This document shows, one piece after another, positions 11,701 through 20,330 of a stretch of DNA of 64,000 bases. Origin of the DNA: Paenibacillus sp. FSL R10-2782. GTDB taxonomy: Bacteria > Bacillota > Bacilli > Paenibacillales > Paenibacillaceae. Made by a program: the position numbers and the translations under genes. The stretch is from positions 4,579,001 to 4,643,000 of the forward strand of contig NZ_CP151951.1 in the NCBI RefSeq assembly GCF_038592985.1, in the 5' to 3' direction. How positions within the stretch are numbered: the first letter of the stretch is position 1; each line of letters begins with the position of its first letter. The notes beneath the pieces are model-generated. The model searched no databases. It was not told the origin of the DNA and worked only from the letters and a program-made list of their open reading frames with translations.

Positions 11701-12159
11701 TCATTTTTTTCGGTTCATAGAGCGCAGCGCTTCACGATATTGCTCATCCTCGCTTTTGTGCGTCTCACGTTCTTCATGGTTATTTCTATGCGGTTCTTCC
11801 TTTTCTTCGCCCTTTCCGGCAAATCCGCGTAAAGCCGCCCGATAGTCCTGATCCCCGTAGGAATCTTTGGTGTGTACGCCAGCTCTCATCGGTCTGGTAT
11901 TGGGATCTACGTCAGGCTCCTCATGATGAATCTCCGCCTCTGCAGCCTTATGGCGCGTCTCTCGCGTAGAATCAGGCTCCGGCAACTCCCTCGCCTTGGG
12001 CTCCACTTCCACCGGATAAGGACGTTTACTTCTTTGCCGTGAACCCTCATCGGACGGGCTGACCGCTTTTTTGGGAGAGGGTTTACGCGCCATTTTCGTG
12101 TTGAATACCAGCAAAAAGATAAAAGCAACCGCAGCTACTACGATAAAAGCAATGGTCAT
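11701..12159 (-). CDS. Single-pass membrane protein with charged tail, unknown function
   Basis: 152 residues. MTIAFIVVAAVAFIFLLVFN is one N-terminal membrane segment. It is followed by a long, very hydrophilic region rich in Lys, Arg, Glu and His with two related stretches, DQDYRAALRGFAG and DEQYREALRSMN. I start at the ATG at 12157-12159, seven bases after AGGAGG; the frame is open further upstream into the neighbouring gene but lacks a ribosome site there. It starts ten bases after the quinone-reductase gene and is probably cotranscribed. I do not recognise the family. Confidence 0.8.
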   Translation of the reverse strand: MTIAFIVVAAVAFIFLLVFNTKMARKPSPKKAVSPSDEGSRQRSKRPYPVEVEPKARELPEPDSTRETRHKAAEAEIHHEEPDVDPNTRPMRAGVHTKDSYGDQDYRAALRGFAGKGEEKEEPHRNNHEERETHKSEDEQYREALRSMNRKK

Positions 12160-12169
12160 AAGCGGCCTC

Positions 12170-12724
12170 CTATTCTCTGCCAGCGCTACGGTACCGTCCC
12201 GCCGTCTCAGCGACCCGTTGGCCCAAAGACCGACCAAGTGCAAGATCATCACCCGTTGGGAAATTGGGCGGACCGTTCGGGTCTGTCTCCACCGGACACG
12301 TCACCCCTACACCGTAATAGGAGCCGTAAAGTGCATTTTCCGTAATATTGGCGGGCAGCCCAACGATAATCATGCCTTGATGCAGCATCGGAGTAATCAA
12401 ATTCAGCAGTGTGGATTCCAAGCCGCCATGAACAGTAGCGGTTGTACAGAATACCGCGCCGATTTTATCTATTAGTTTGCCCTGCGCCCACAGATATCCG
12501 AGCTTATCAATCCAGCTTTTCAAGCCACTGCTGATCGTCCCAAAATGACCCGGACATCCCCAAATGATCGCGTCCGCGTTCACCAGTTCACTCACATCGG
12601 CTTCATCGACATGCTTCAGCAACACTTCCGTGTGCTCATGGTGTGCGCCTTCTGCAATGGAACGAGCAAGACGCTCTGTATGGCCATTTTCACTGTCATA
12701 TACAATCATGATTCTGGTCGTCAT
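12170..12724 (-). CDS. Flavodoxin-like NAD(P)H:quinone oxidoreductase (WrbA-like)
   Basis: Flavodoxin-fold protein binding FMN: phosphate loop [20 protein letters not shown], then [24 protein letters not shown] and [32 protein letters not shown], a pattern shared with WrbA quinone reductases. About 184 residues. Several in-frame starts exist; I favour the ATG at 12722-12724 because AAAGGA precedes it by about 11 bases. It is divergent from the HlyD/MFS efflux pair with a 134-base gap. It likely performs two-electron quinone reduction against redox stress. Confidence 0.85.
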   Translation of the reverse strand: MTTRIMIVYDSENGHTERLARSIAEGAHHEHTEVLLKHVDEADVSELVNADAIIWGCPGHFGTISSGLKSWIDKLGYLWAQGKLIDKIGAVFCTTATVHGGLESTLLNLITPMLHQGMIIVGLPANITENALYGSYYGVGVTCPVETDPNGPPNFPTGDDLALGRSLGQRVAETAGRYRSAGRE

Positions 12725-12858
12725 TATGCGCATCATCCTTTGTCAGCAAAATCATCCTTTTCACATGCGCTCTTATCCTTCCCCAAAATCCCTCTGAATA
12801 TTTTGTGAAACTTTTGGCGCATACTTTGAAAATCCAAGAACTAGGGAGGCATGTACAC

Positions 12859-13494
12859 ATGAATTCACGCGCCATATTGGTCAACCTGCTGGTTATCATC
12901 ATTATTCTGGCAGGGGGGGGAGCCGCCGCCTATTACTACAATCAATCCGCTAACTACATAAAAACCGACAATGCCCAAGTGAGCGGACAAGCGGTCACCG
13001 TTGCCTCTCCAAGCGCGGGCAAGCTTACAGGCTGGAGCGCTGAAGTCGGTAAAACCTACACGGCTGGAAGCACACTTGGCAGTGTAGAGGGGGGCGGAAG
13101 CCGGGTTAGCATTACTATTCCAACCGATGGCACCATTGTGCAGCAATCTGCGGTCAACAACTCGATTGTTGGGGCGGGTACGCCTTTGGCCAAAGCTTTT
13201 GATCTGAACAATTTATGGATTACCGCCAATATAGACGAAACGGCAGTGCAGGACCTTCAGGTGGGGCAGACGGTAGATGTATATATTGATGCATACCCCG
13301 ACACGTCCCTAAGCGGCAAAATCGAAAAGATCGGTTTGGCGACGGCCGCCACCTTTTCGCTGCTCCCTACCTCCAACACCACTGCCAACTACACCAAGGT
13401 GACGCAGGTCGTGCCTGTTAACATTTCCATTCAAGGCTACAAAGGACTGGGCATTATCCCGGGCATGAGTGCAAGCATCAGAGTACACAAGTAG
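12859..13494 (+). CDS. Membrane fusion protein of a drug efflux pair (HlyD/EmrA-like)
   Basis: 212 residues: one N-terminal membrane anchor (ILVNLLVIIIILAGGGAAAYYY), then the two halves of a lipoyl-like domain. These are YIKTDNAQVSGQAVTVASPS...GKLTGWSAEVG and DGTIVQQSAVNNSIVGAGTPLAKAFD, followed by a beta-barrel NLWITANIDETAVQDLQVGQ. It lacks a long coiled-coil hairpin, as usual in Gram-positives. AGGGAGG fixes the ATG at 12859, not an upstream in-frame ATG at 12805. It ends nine bases before the MFS gene and should work with it. Confidence 0.88.
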   Translation: MNSRAILVNLLVIIIILAGGGAAAYYYNQSANYIKTDNAQVSGQAVTVASPSAGKLTGWSAEVGKTYTAGSTLGSVEGGGSRVSITIPTDGTIVQQSAVNNSIVGAGTPLAKAFDLNNLWITANIDETAVQDLQVGQTVDVYIDAYPDTSLSGKIEKIGLATAATFSLLPTSNTTANYTKVTQVVPVNISIQGYKGLGIIPGMSASIRVHK

Positions 13495-13503
13495 GAGGCT
13501 GTC

Positions 13504-15027
13504 ATGGAACCAAAAATGTCCATCGGGCGCATCCTGTCCGTACTGCTGTTAGGCGCCTTCATTTCTATTTTGAATCAAACCCTGCTGAATGTGGCGATTC
13601 CGCATTTGATGAACGACTTCAATGTATCCGCAACTACCGTTCAATGGCTATCCACCGGATATATGCTGACCAACGGGATTTTGATTCCGATTACCGCCTT
13701 CCTGATTGAGTCGTTCGGGACACGTGCGCTGTTTATTTCCGCGATGGGGCTATTTACTGCCGGTTCTGTCGTCTGCGCCGTCAGTACCGGCTTTGCGCCT
13801 ATGCTGGTCGGACGCATCATTCAGGCCAGCGGAGCGGGGATTATCATGCCAGTGGTTATGAACGTGTTCCTGACCGTATTCCCCCCGGAAAAACGGGGGG
13901 CAGCCATGGGGACGATGGGCATCGCCATGATGTTTGCCCCGGCTATCGGGCCGACTTTATCCGGCTGGATCGTAGAGCATTACAGCTGGCGGCTGCTATT
14001 TTTACTGGTCATTCCGCTGGCGATTATTGATATTCTGTTTGCGATACGCTGGCTGAAAAATGTATCCAAGCTGACGTATCCGCATTTTGACCTGCTGGGA
14101 ACGATCTTTTCGACTCTTGGCTTTGGCTTCCTGCTGTATGGCTTCAGTTCCGCTGGAGACAAGGGCTGGAGCAGCAATACAGTAGTGCTCACACTCGCTG
14201 CTGGGCTCGTATTTATTGTATTGTTTGTCGTACGCGAGCTGAATATGAGGCAGCCCATGCTGGAGTTCCGTGTGTTTAAGTATGATATTTTCACGGTATC
14301 CACATTGGTGGGCGCTACGGTCAATATGACGATGTTCGGCGGGATGCTGCTGTTACCGATCTATCTGCAAAATATACGCGGCTTTACACCGCTGCAATCC
14401 GGTTTGCTGCTGTTGCCCGGCGCACTGCTGATGGGTGTCATGTCACCGATATCGGGAGCGATTTTCGACCGAATTGGTGCGAGGCCACTGGCGATTATCG
14501 GGTTGATCATTACGGCGGTCACGACATGGGAATTCAGTCTGCTGACGGATGCCACGACCTATGGACACATTATGATCATCTATACGATTCGCAGCTTCGG
14601 GATGTCATTGTTAATGATGTCCGTACAGACAGAAGGGCTGAATCAGCTTCCTCCCCATCTCGGCAGCCACGGTACAGCCATGTCCAATACAGTACGGCAA
14701 ATTGCCGGGTCCATCGGCACCGCATGGCTCATTACGGTGATGAGCAGCCGGGCTACCATTCATTTGGCGGATTATGCGAATGTGGCTACCACCGCCAATG
14801 TTCCTTTAACCGAAGGCGTAGATGAGCTGGGGCAAACCCTCGCGCAAACGGCTGGAGTTTCGACGGAAACTGGCTCGGCGCTTGCGTTACAGCAGGTATA
14901 TCGAAGTGCTGTCACAGAATCGACGATCCACGGCATTAACGATGCATTTATCATTGCTACCGGAATCGCGCTGGCAGGCCTGCTGTTTTCCCTGTTCTTA
15001 CGCCGGTCTACACCTCGTCGGAGGTAA
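13504..15027 (+). CDS. MFS multidrug efflux transporter, DHA2 (EmrB/QacA-like, 14 TM)
   Basis: 507-residue proton-drug antiporter. N-terminal LGAFISILNQTLLNVAIPHLM and the WLSTGYMLTNGILIPITAFL motif are characteristic of the EmrB/QacA group. Motif C is visible as MGIAMMFAPAIGPTLSGWIVEHYSWR, and about 14 hydrophobic segments are present. AGGAGG ends eight bases before the ATG, inside the two-gene operon with the HlyD-like gene. It ends upstream of a strong terminator. Substrates are not predictable. Confidence 0.92.
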   Translation: MEPKMSIGRILSVLLLGAFISILNQTLLNVAIPHLMNDFNVSATTVQWLSTGYMLTNGILIPITAFLIESFGTRALFISAMGLFTAGSVVCAVSTGFAPMLVGRIIQASGAGIIMPVVMNVFLTVFPPEKRGAAMGTMGIAMMFAPAIGPTLSGWIVEHYSWRLLFLLVIPLAIIDILFAIRWLKNVSKLTYPHFDLLGTIFSTLGFGFLLYGFSSAGDKGWSSNTVVLTLAAGLVFIVLFVVRELNMRQPMLEFRVFKYDIFTVSTLVGATVNMTMFGGMLLLPIYLQNIRGFTPLQSGLLLLPGALLMGVMSPISGAIFDRIGARPLAIIGLIITAVTTWEFSLLTDATTYGHIMIIYTIRSFGMSLLMMSVQTEGLNQLPPHLGSHGTAMSNTVRQIAGSIGTAWLITVMSSRATIHLADYANVATTANVPLTEGVDELGQTLAQTAGVSTETGSALALQQVYRSAVTESTIHGINDAFIIATGIALAGLLFSLFLRRSTPRRR

Positions 15028-15069
15028 AATTACAGCCTATAATAGTTGAACCAAAGATGTACATGATTC

Positions 15070-15139
15070 GCCACTGAGCGGTCAGATGGTACTTCCCATC
15101 GCCGTTGGGCTAGTTCATCTTATAGTGATGATTTCCGTG
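15070..15139 (+). repeat. Dispersed intergenic repeat, second family (copy 1)
   Basis: Shares CTTCCCATCGCYGTTG (16 bases, within a 23-base block with two differences), an upstream GCCACT at the same distance (15 bases) and a downstream TTCCGTG with the sequence at 44544-44618. Both copies lie between genes. Confidence 0.6.
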
Positions 15140-15150
15140 GATACGCAAAA

Positions 15151-15194
15151 AAGGAGCATTCACCCCTGTCCTTTAAGGGATGTGAATGCTCCTT
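15151..15194. terminator. Terminator between convergent efflux and P1B4 ATPase genes
   Basis: Perfect 13-bp stem AAGGAGCATTCAC (15151-15163) with GTGAATGCTCCTT (15182-15194), preceded by an A-run that gives a T-run on the minus strand. Confidence 0.85.
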
Positions 15195-15199
15195 TCCAT

Positions 15200-17164
15200 T
15201 TATGACCGCAGCAGGCGCAAGCCGTTCAGAATGACAAGCAACGTGCTGCCCTCATGCCCGATAACGCCAAATGGCAAAGCGATATCTTGCACAAAGTTGC
15301 TAATGATAAGCAGTAAAATGACACTTACGGCGAAGATCATATTCTGCTTGACCACCCGTTGTGCCTTGCGTGCCAGTGCTACCGTCGGGGCAATCTCTTC
15401 GATGCCATCGTTCATCAGCACCACATCCGCGACCTCCAGTGCGGCTCCACTGCCATGCATACCCATGCCCAGTCCGACCGTTGCGGCAGCCAGTGCCGGA
15501 GCATCGTTCACACCGTCGCCGACCATGACGACATGCCCGTACTGCTCCCGAAGCATGCGAATATGACTGACTTTGTCCTCCGGCATCAGACCAGCGTATA
15601 CCGCATCGACTCCGGCCTGCGCCGCGATCACGGCGGCGGTTTCCGGGCGATCTCCGGTCAGCATGACGACCCGGATGCCCTGCGCTTGCAGGCGTCTCAC
15701 CGCCTCCTGCGCCTGTGGCCGCAGCTCGTCGCGCAGTGCCAGCATCCCGGCAATCCGGTCATCCGCGAGGATAATGGATACGGTTTTACCCTCGGCTTCC
15801 AGCCGGGCACGTGTTTCCACCCATTCCGGCTCTGCCAGCGGACTAGCGTGATCCAGCGCATCCGTGCGCCCGATTTTCCACCTCATCCCGTCTACCATGC
15901 CCTCCATTCCCCATCCCGTCAGGGACTGTACTTGCTCCACTGCGGGAAGCTCTCGCTGCCCCAATTCGGCTTCAGCTTTGGCTACAATCGCTCGTGCCAA
16001 CGGATGCATGGAGTAGCTTTCTATTGCCGCAACAATGCGTAACAGCTCATCGGCATCGTAGCCTGTGGCGGTAATCCAGTCTGTTACAACAGGCGACCCG
16101 ATGGTCAGCGTACCTGTTTTGTCAAAGGCGACGACAGATGTCAGCGCCATATTTTCCACATGCGCACCACCTTTGAACAGGATGCCCCGACGGGCACGGT
16201 TGGAAATAGCCGACAGCATGACTGGCATAATGGACGACACGAGTGCGCATGGTGAGGCCACAACGAGAAATACCATTGCCTTGTAAAATGCCGCTGCCCA
16301 CGTCCATCCCAATACCATTGGCGCACCTGCAATAACAATCAGCGTAACCGCAACAACAATTCGGGCGTAAATCGACTCGAACCTTTTGATAAAGCGTTGG
16401 GAATCGGGGACCTCAGTCTGCGCTTCCTCCACCATACGGATGATTTTTGAAAATAGAGTGCCTTCGGAGGAATGACTAACCTCCACATACAGCACGCCTT
16501 CCCCGTTAATGGTGCCCGCATATACCTCGTCACCTGCCGCTTTGTTCACCGGAATGGATTCCCCGGTAATAGATGCCTGATTCACCGCCGAAACGCCCTT
16601 GGAAATCCGGCCATCCGCCGGAATCAGTTCGCCCGGCTTCACCAGCAGCAGATCCCCCGGCAGCAGTTGCTCAATGCCGACCGTTTCCGTCCCCTCGCTT
16701 GACAGACGCAAAGCCGTTTCCGGCTTCAACGCCATCAGCTCGGAAATATCCTTGCTGCTGCGCTCGGTGGTATAGCTCTCCAGCGCACCGCTGAGAGCAA
16801 AAATGAAGATCAGCATTGCTCCTTCATTCCAATAGCCAATAGCCGCAGCCCCCAATGACGCTGCGATCATGAGCAGATTAACATCCAGATCACGTTCACG
16901 GATCAGCGTCTCAATGCCTTCTCTGGCTTTAGACCAGCCACCTAGAGCGTAGGAAACCACATACAGGATGACCGCCAGCCATTGCGACCAATGCGAGACG
17001 CCCCATGCCATCAGCATAAGCGTTCCACTGCCCAGGGCAGCCTGCATCTCCTTGTTTTTCAGCATGCTTTTGAGCTGGAATTGCGGCTTGCGATTCGGGC
17101 CTGGTCGTCCGCTTCGATTAGAAGGAGACAATGTCTTTTGAATTCGTTGAACTGCTTGCATCAT
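15200..17164 (-). CDS. P1B4-type metal-exporting ATPase (PfeT/ZosA/FrvA-like)
   Basis: 654-residue heavy-metal ATPase without an N-terminal metal-binding domain. It has TGESIPVNKAAGDEV (actuator), the membrane motif SPC in VASPCALVSS instead of CPC, DKTGTLT (phosphorylated Asp), MVGDGVNDAPAL, and HEGSTLLVILNGLRLL in the last membrane helix. SPC plus HEGS defines the P1B4 class, which includes B. subtilis PfeT (formerly ZosA) and Listeria FrvA, exporters of Fe(II) under PerR/Fur control. The Fur-like boxes upstream (17209-17227, 17286-17304) support an iron role. GGAAAGGAA precedes the ATG. Zn or Co export is the alternative. Confidence 0.9.
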   Translation of the reverse strand: MMQAVQRIQKTLSPSNRSGRPGPNRKPQFQLKSMLKNKEMQAALGSGTLMLMAWGVSHWSQWLAVILYVVSYALGGWSKAREGIETLIRERDLDVNLLMIAASLGAAAIGYWNEGAMLIFIFALSGALESYTTERSSKDISELMALKPETALRLSSEGTETVGIEQLLPGDLLLVKPGELIPADGRISKGVSAVNQASITGESIPVNKAAGDEVYAGTINGEGVLYVEVSHSSEGTLFSKIIRMVEEAQTEVPDSQRFIKRFESIYARIVVAVTLIVIAGAPMVLGWTWAAAFYKAMVFLVVASPCALVSSIMPVMLSAISNRARRGILFKGGAHVENMALTSVVAFDKTGTLTIGSPVVTDWITATGYDADELLRIVAAIESYSMHPLARAIVAKAEAELGQRELPAVEQVQSLTGWGMEGMVDGMRWKIGRTDALDHASPLAEPEWVETRARLEAEGKTVSIILADDRIAGMLALRDELRPQAQEAVRRLQAQGIRVVMLTGDRPETAAVIAAQAGVDAVYAGLMPEDKVSHIRMLREQYGHVVMVGDGVNDAPALAAATVGLGMGMHGSGAALEVADVVLMNDGIEEIAPTVALARKAQRVVKQNMIFAVSVILLLIISNFVQDIALPFGVIGHEGSTLLVILNGLRLLRS

Positions 17165-17208
17165 GTCACGTTCCTTTCCTTTTTTGTTCTTTGTTATTGC
17201 ACCTCATT

Positions 17209-17227
17209 GAGAATGATATCCATTGTT
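17209..17227. promoter_or_regulatory. Fur/PerR-like box, proximal
   Basis: GAGAATGATATCCATTGTT matches 14 of 19 positions of the classical GATAATGATAATCATTATC Fur box. It lies 45 bases ahead of the P1B4 ATPase start. Confidence 0.6.
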
Positions 17228-17244
17228 AAGTGCCTAAAAATAGC

Positions 17245-17277
17245 ACATGCTGCTTCGGGAAGCCCGAAGCAGCATGT
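17245..17277 (-). terminator. Perfect hairpin between two Fur-like boxes
   Basis: A 15-bp perfect stem, ACATGCTGCTTCGGG (17245-17259) with CCCGAAGCAGCATGT (17263-17277), loop of three. On the minus strand it is followed by GCTATTTTTAGG, so it can act as a terminator for transcripts heading to the ATPase gene, or end an older upstream gene. Confidence 0.65.
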
Positions 17278-17285
17278 TTAGCAAT

Positions 17286-17304
17286 GAGAATGATAATCAT
17301 TTTT
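17286..17304. promoter_or_regulatory. Fur/PerR-like box, distal
   Basis: GAGAATGATAATCATTTTT contains the perfect AATGAT-A-ATCATT palindrome core of a Fur box. It sits on the far side of the hairpin, 122 bases from the ATPase start. Confidence 0.7.
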
Positions 17305-17429
17305 GCATTTATACAATTATTTTGGTTTAGAGAAACTTTTGCTTTATTATAACCCTTTTCTTCTCCAGTTGTAAACAGGAGTTTACCCCAGTGCCTTGAT
17401 GCCGAAGCTAAGCTTCGGAGACGTTCGCC

Positions 17430-17640
17430 ATGCAACCAGGTCGCATGCAGCTTCTCTTCGATTTGTGCAGCCTGTTCTTGGGTCCATTTCCCCTTCGGTA
17501 GCGAAGCTTTGTGACGATGCTCGTAAGCTTGCTGAGAGCGTCCGGCTTCGTAAGAATTTTGCGTGGCATTCCGACAGATTTCCCGGCAAATGGTGGCATG
17601 ATGTCTTCCCAATCCTTGCCCAATGGCTCTTGCACTCTGG
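17430..17640 (-). pseudogene. IS30-like transposase remnant
   Basis: One minus-strand frame reads RAIGQGLGRHHATICREICRN, then EAGRSQQAYEHRHKAS and KGKWTQEQAAQIEEKL. This resembles the helix-turn-helix and following segment of IS30-family transposases (HHSTIxREIxRN...KW). There is no start codon in frame, the DDE catalytic domain is absent, and similarity stops near 17430. No terminal inverted repeats were found. The upstream side runs straight into a dispersed repeat copy, suggesting stacked insertions. Confidence 0.65.
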
Positions 17641-17768
17641 CCTTAATAAAAGAAACAGCGGCAGCCATGGACAAGAAGGCCAACCAGAAATCTCTGGTTG
17701 ACCTAATAATACGAAATAAAGTCCTAGACTGCCGCTGTTTTATTCAACTAACGTTTCCGTTACTTTAA
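17641..17768 (+). repeat. CCCGTTAG-family dispersed repeat, copy A (diverged left end)
   Basis: Right end AACTAACGTTTCCGTTACTT resembles the other copies. An internal perfect stem AAACAGCGGCAG (17653-17664) / CTGCCGCTGTTT (17729-17740) surrounds a loop with a further small palindrome AACCAGA/TCTGGTT. The left CTGCCCGTTAG end is not clear. Confidence 0.6.
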
Positions 17769-17796
17769 CGATGTAATCGAACTGAAGCTAAATGCA

Positions 17797-18162
17797 TTAG
17801 ATCCAAATATCATTGACTGCTGTTAATTCTGACTCAGTCTCGCCAGTGTTTACTACGCCCCTGGGCTCTACCAACATGATATGACACTCCTGGTTAGCGA
17901 AAGTTTTGTGTTCGACACCCCTTGGTACAATAAACATCTCTCCTTGGGAAATCTTTACTTGGCCATCGCGGAAATCGATGAACATCTCCCCTTCGAGCAC
18001 GATAAACACCTCGTCGGTATCTTGATGATCGTGCCATACAAAATCCCCATCTATCTTGACCAATTTAAATTGATAGTCATTCATTTCACCAATGACTTTC
18101 GGAGACCAATGTTCATTGAACTTAGATAATTTCTCATTCAGATTAATAGATTGGTAATTAAT
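17797..18162 (-). CDS. Small cupin-domain protein (apparent ATT start)
   Basis: Single-domain beta-barrel of the RmlC/cupin class: metal-site motif WHDHQDTDEVFIVLEGEM and second motif GEMFIVPRGVEHKTFA. Function unknown. It is a clear paralogue of the cupin at 18402-18764. The first ATG (18084) would remove the N-terminal strand. The frame extends 25 codons further (NYQSINLNEKLSK...EHWSPKVIGE), matching the paralogue's NPRIGGELND region, and begins at ATT (18160-18162) seven bases after AAAGGAGAG. With that start the protein has 121 residues, like its 120-residue paralogue. Either ATT is used, or the gene is start-impaired. Confidence 0.8.
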   Translation of the reverse strand: MNYQSINLNEKLSKFNEHWSPKVIGEMNDYQFKLVKIDGDFVWHDHQDTDEVFIVLEGEMFIDFRDGQVKISQGEMFIVPRGVEHKTFANQECHIMLVEPRGVVNTGETESELTAVNDIWI

Positions 18163-18221
18163 ATTAATCTCTCCTTTTTATTGATATTCAATATACCATA
18201 TTATTGACTTGGTTTGTTGTT

Positions 18222-18345
18222 AACTACCCTGCCCTTTAGTTGAATGCGGCGGATCTCTAAAGGAGAATCAGCCGCTAACATATAGTTTGCTTCTATTAAG
18301 AGGTTTTAGACTATTGGTTCAAATAGCGTTTCCCATTAGTTGAAT
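18222..18345 (+). repeat. CCCGTTAG-family dispersed repeat, copy B
   Basis: Left end CTGCCCTTTAGTTGAATG, internal pairing GCGGC(GGATCTC)/GAGAATCAGCCGC, right end AAATAGCGTTTCCCATTAG. It lies between the two cupin genes. Confidence 0.7.
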
Positions 18346-18401
18346 CATTAGCTAAGGATCGAATCAAAATCAGTATAATTATTTCATTGATGAGCGCTTC
18401 A

Positions 18402-18764
18402 TCAAATTCGTTGAGGAATCGAAACGGTTCGTTCATTCACCACATTTCCCGTGTTTAGAGTAGTTTTGGGTTCGATTAATAGTACATGGACCTCTTCTTC
18501 AGCAATTGGCTGATGTTCAACTCCTTTAGGTATAATAACAAACTCCCCTTCATTAACAGCTATTTCACCGTCTCTCAAACGGATTAGTAGTTTCCCTTTC
18601 CATACGAAGAACATTTCGTCCTCGTGATCATGGTGATGCCAAATGAATTCACCCTTGATCTTTACCATTTTTACGTATGAATCGTTTAACTCTCCGCCTA
18701 TTCTGGGATTCCAATAATCAATTATTTGCAAAAATTTATCTTGTACATTGACCTTCGAAATCAT
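18402..18764 (-). CDS. Small cupin-domain protein
   Basis: 120 residues, one cupin fold: WHHHDHEDEMFFVWKGKLLIRL (metal-binding His residues and Glu) and GEFVIIPKGVEHQPIAEEEVHVLLIEP. The N-terminal part (DYWNPRIGGELNDSYVKMVKIKGEF) is intact and serves to define the start of the paralogue downstream. GGAGGGAATCTC precedes the ATG. It is divergent from a LysR regulator with an inverted repeat between, so LysR control is likely. Substrate unknown. Confidence 0.88.
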   Translation of the reverse strand: MISKVNVQDKFLQIIDYWNPRIGGELNDSYVKMVKIKGEFIWHHHDHEDEMFFVWKGKLLIRLRDGEIAVNEGEFVIIPKGVEHQPIAEEEVHVLLIEPKTTLNTGNVVNERTVSIPQRI

Positions 18765-18919
18765 GAGATTCCCTCCTCATTATTGGTAACGTGTGCTGCA
18801 TTTTGCCCCGGCTAGAATCTCCTTTTTCCCCATTCACCTCCTCATCATCAGATAACGAGATACTCAATCACTTGGCTTTGGTGTAAATCTCTCTTATTCA
18901 CTAAGTTTACATACTGCGA

Positions 18920-18972
18920 TGCATCACGTAAAATTAAAAAATAGTGTATAGATAATCAAATTTTGTGATGCA
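18920..18972. promoter_or_regulatory. Inverted repeat between cupin and LysR genes
   Basis: TGCATCAC (18920-18927) and GTGATGCA (18965-18972), each extended by AAAATT/AATTTT, form a spaced inverted repeat. The right arm ends next to the lysR ribosome site. It is a candidate autoregulatory LysR operator. Confidence 0.5.
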
Positions 18973-18989
18973 AAAAGGAGAGAGTTGTT

Positions 18990-19853
18990 TTGGACATTAG
19001 ATCTTTGGAGGTATTTAAGGCAGTAGCAATTGAACAAAGCATTACAAAAGCTGCTGAGAAATTGAATTATGTACAGTCCAACGTTACTGCACGAATACAA
19101 CGTCTTGAGCAAGAGTTGGGCGTTCCTCTGTTATATCGATATCATAAGAAGGTATCCTTAACGCCTGCAGGACGTGAACTGTTGCCGCATGTAAACAAGT
19201 TGCTTTACGATTTCGAGGAAGCGATTGAGGCAGTTAAGCTTTCTTCTGCCCCGCGGGGAACCTTGCGCATTGGAGCTATGGAGTCAACTGCTTCTACACG
19301 ATTGCCATTGATTTTTGCACAATATCACAAGAAATTTCCACAAGTAGAATTAAGCTTATATATGGCACCTACTGTAGATCAGGTTAGTACCATTCTCAAA
19401 TATAAGGTAGACGGCGCATTTGTGGATGGGCCAATTCTTCATCCGGAAATTGTTGAATACCCTGTCTTTGAAGAATCTCTAGTTTTGATTACAAGCTACT
19501 CTCCGGAACCATTCCAATTAGAATCGATTTTACATGAACCACTGCTTTCGTCATTCGAGCATTGCATCTATTTGGGACGTTGGCAGCGATGGCTAGAGGA
19601 CAATGGCTATGCTCCTATGAAGGTGATGGAATATGGCACTCTAGAGGGTGTCCTTAAATGCGTTGAAAACGGGTTAGGAGTCACCGTCTTACCAATATCT
19701 ATGGTTGAATCACGGATGCAGGGAAGACTTAACTGTCATCCATTACCGGAACCGTACAGAACAGTGCCCACTGTGTTTATAAGGCGTCGTGACTCGTACA
19801 TGACCAGTGCTCTCTCACAATTTATGGAGCTGGTGGGCATAACTAATCTGTGA
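18990..19853 (+). CDS. LysR-family transcriptional regulator
   Basis: 287 residues. N-terminal helix-turn-helix MDIRSLEVFKAVAIEQSITK, with AAEKLNYVQSNVTARIQRLE as the DNA-reading helix, LGVPLLYRYHKKVSLTPAG, then a periplasmic-binding-like effector domain (TLRIGAMESTASTRLP...). Close in style to YusT/CysL-like members. The start is TTG (18990-18992) after AAAGGAGAGAG; no ATG fits. Divergent from the cupin gene, which it may control. Confidence 0.9.
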   Translation: MDIRSLEVFKAVAIEQSITKAAEKLNYVQSNVTARIQRLEQELGVPLLYRYHKKVSLTPAGRELLPHVNKLLYDFEEAIEAVKLSSAPRGTLRIGAMESTASTRLPLIFAQYHKKFPQVELSLYMAPTVDQVSTILKYKVDGAFVDGPILHPEIVEYPVFEESLVLITSYSPEPFQLESILHEPLLSSFEHCIYLGRWQRWLEDNGYAPMKVMEYGTLEGVLKCVENGLGVTVLPISMVESRMQGRLNCHPLPEPYRTVPTVFIRRRDSYMTSALSQFMELVGITNL

Positions 19854-20076
19854 TTTGTTGCTATTTGCCAACTTAGAGTATTATTCGTAGGTATAATGAC
19901 TTGTCCCAGAATTTCCCTTAATTTTTATCTTTATCTTAGAAAATGGAAGTGATTGATGAACCCAATGTTACTATCTTCTTCATGCATTACTTCATTATCC
20001 ATCACCTATATTTGAACAGATTTAAACAATGAATAATGCATATAAACCATATATTACTATGGTAAGTCACTAAAAA

Positions 20077-20166
20077 TAACTGCCCGTTAGTTGAGAAAAC
20101 GGCATCCACTTTATCGGTTGCCGTCTCTTTGTGTTTATTGAGCTATCGTTCCCCGTTAGCTTAATG
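20077..20166 (+). repeat. CCCGTTAG-family dispersed repeat, copy C
   Basis: Left CTGCCCGTTAGTTGAG, internal stem ACGGCA/TGCCGT flanked by GAGA/TCTC, right GCTATCGTTCCCCGTTAG. It lies in the 476-base gap after lysR. The rest of that gap is AT-rich with no gene seen. Confidence 0.75.
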
Positions 20167-20283
20167 ACCTCAAATATGAAAATTTCTAAAGAGTCCATAT
20201 AAGAACGAACAATTCCAATTACTGTATAATTGAGAACAAGAGAGGGTGGTAATAACAAATCATACAGGGTTATTTAAGAAATT

Positions 20284-20323
20284 AAAACCCACCGTAAGGC
20301 TGTCGCCTTGCACGGTGGGTTTT
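20284..20323. terminator. Terminator downstream of the csaA fragment
   Basis: AAAACCCACCGT (20284-20295) pairs with ACGGTGGGTTTT (20312-20323), with inner AAGGC/GCCTT; a perfect long hairpin with flanking A/T runs. Confidence 0.85.
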
Positions 20324-20330
20324 GCCTTTA

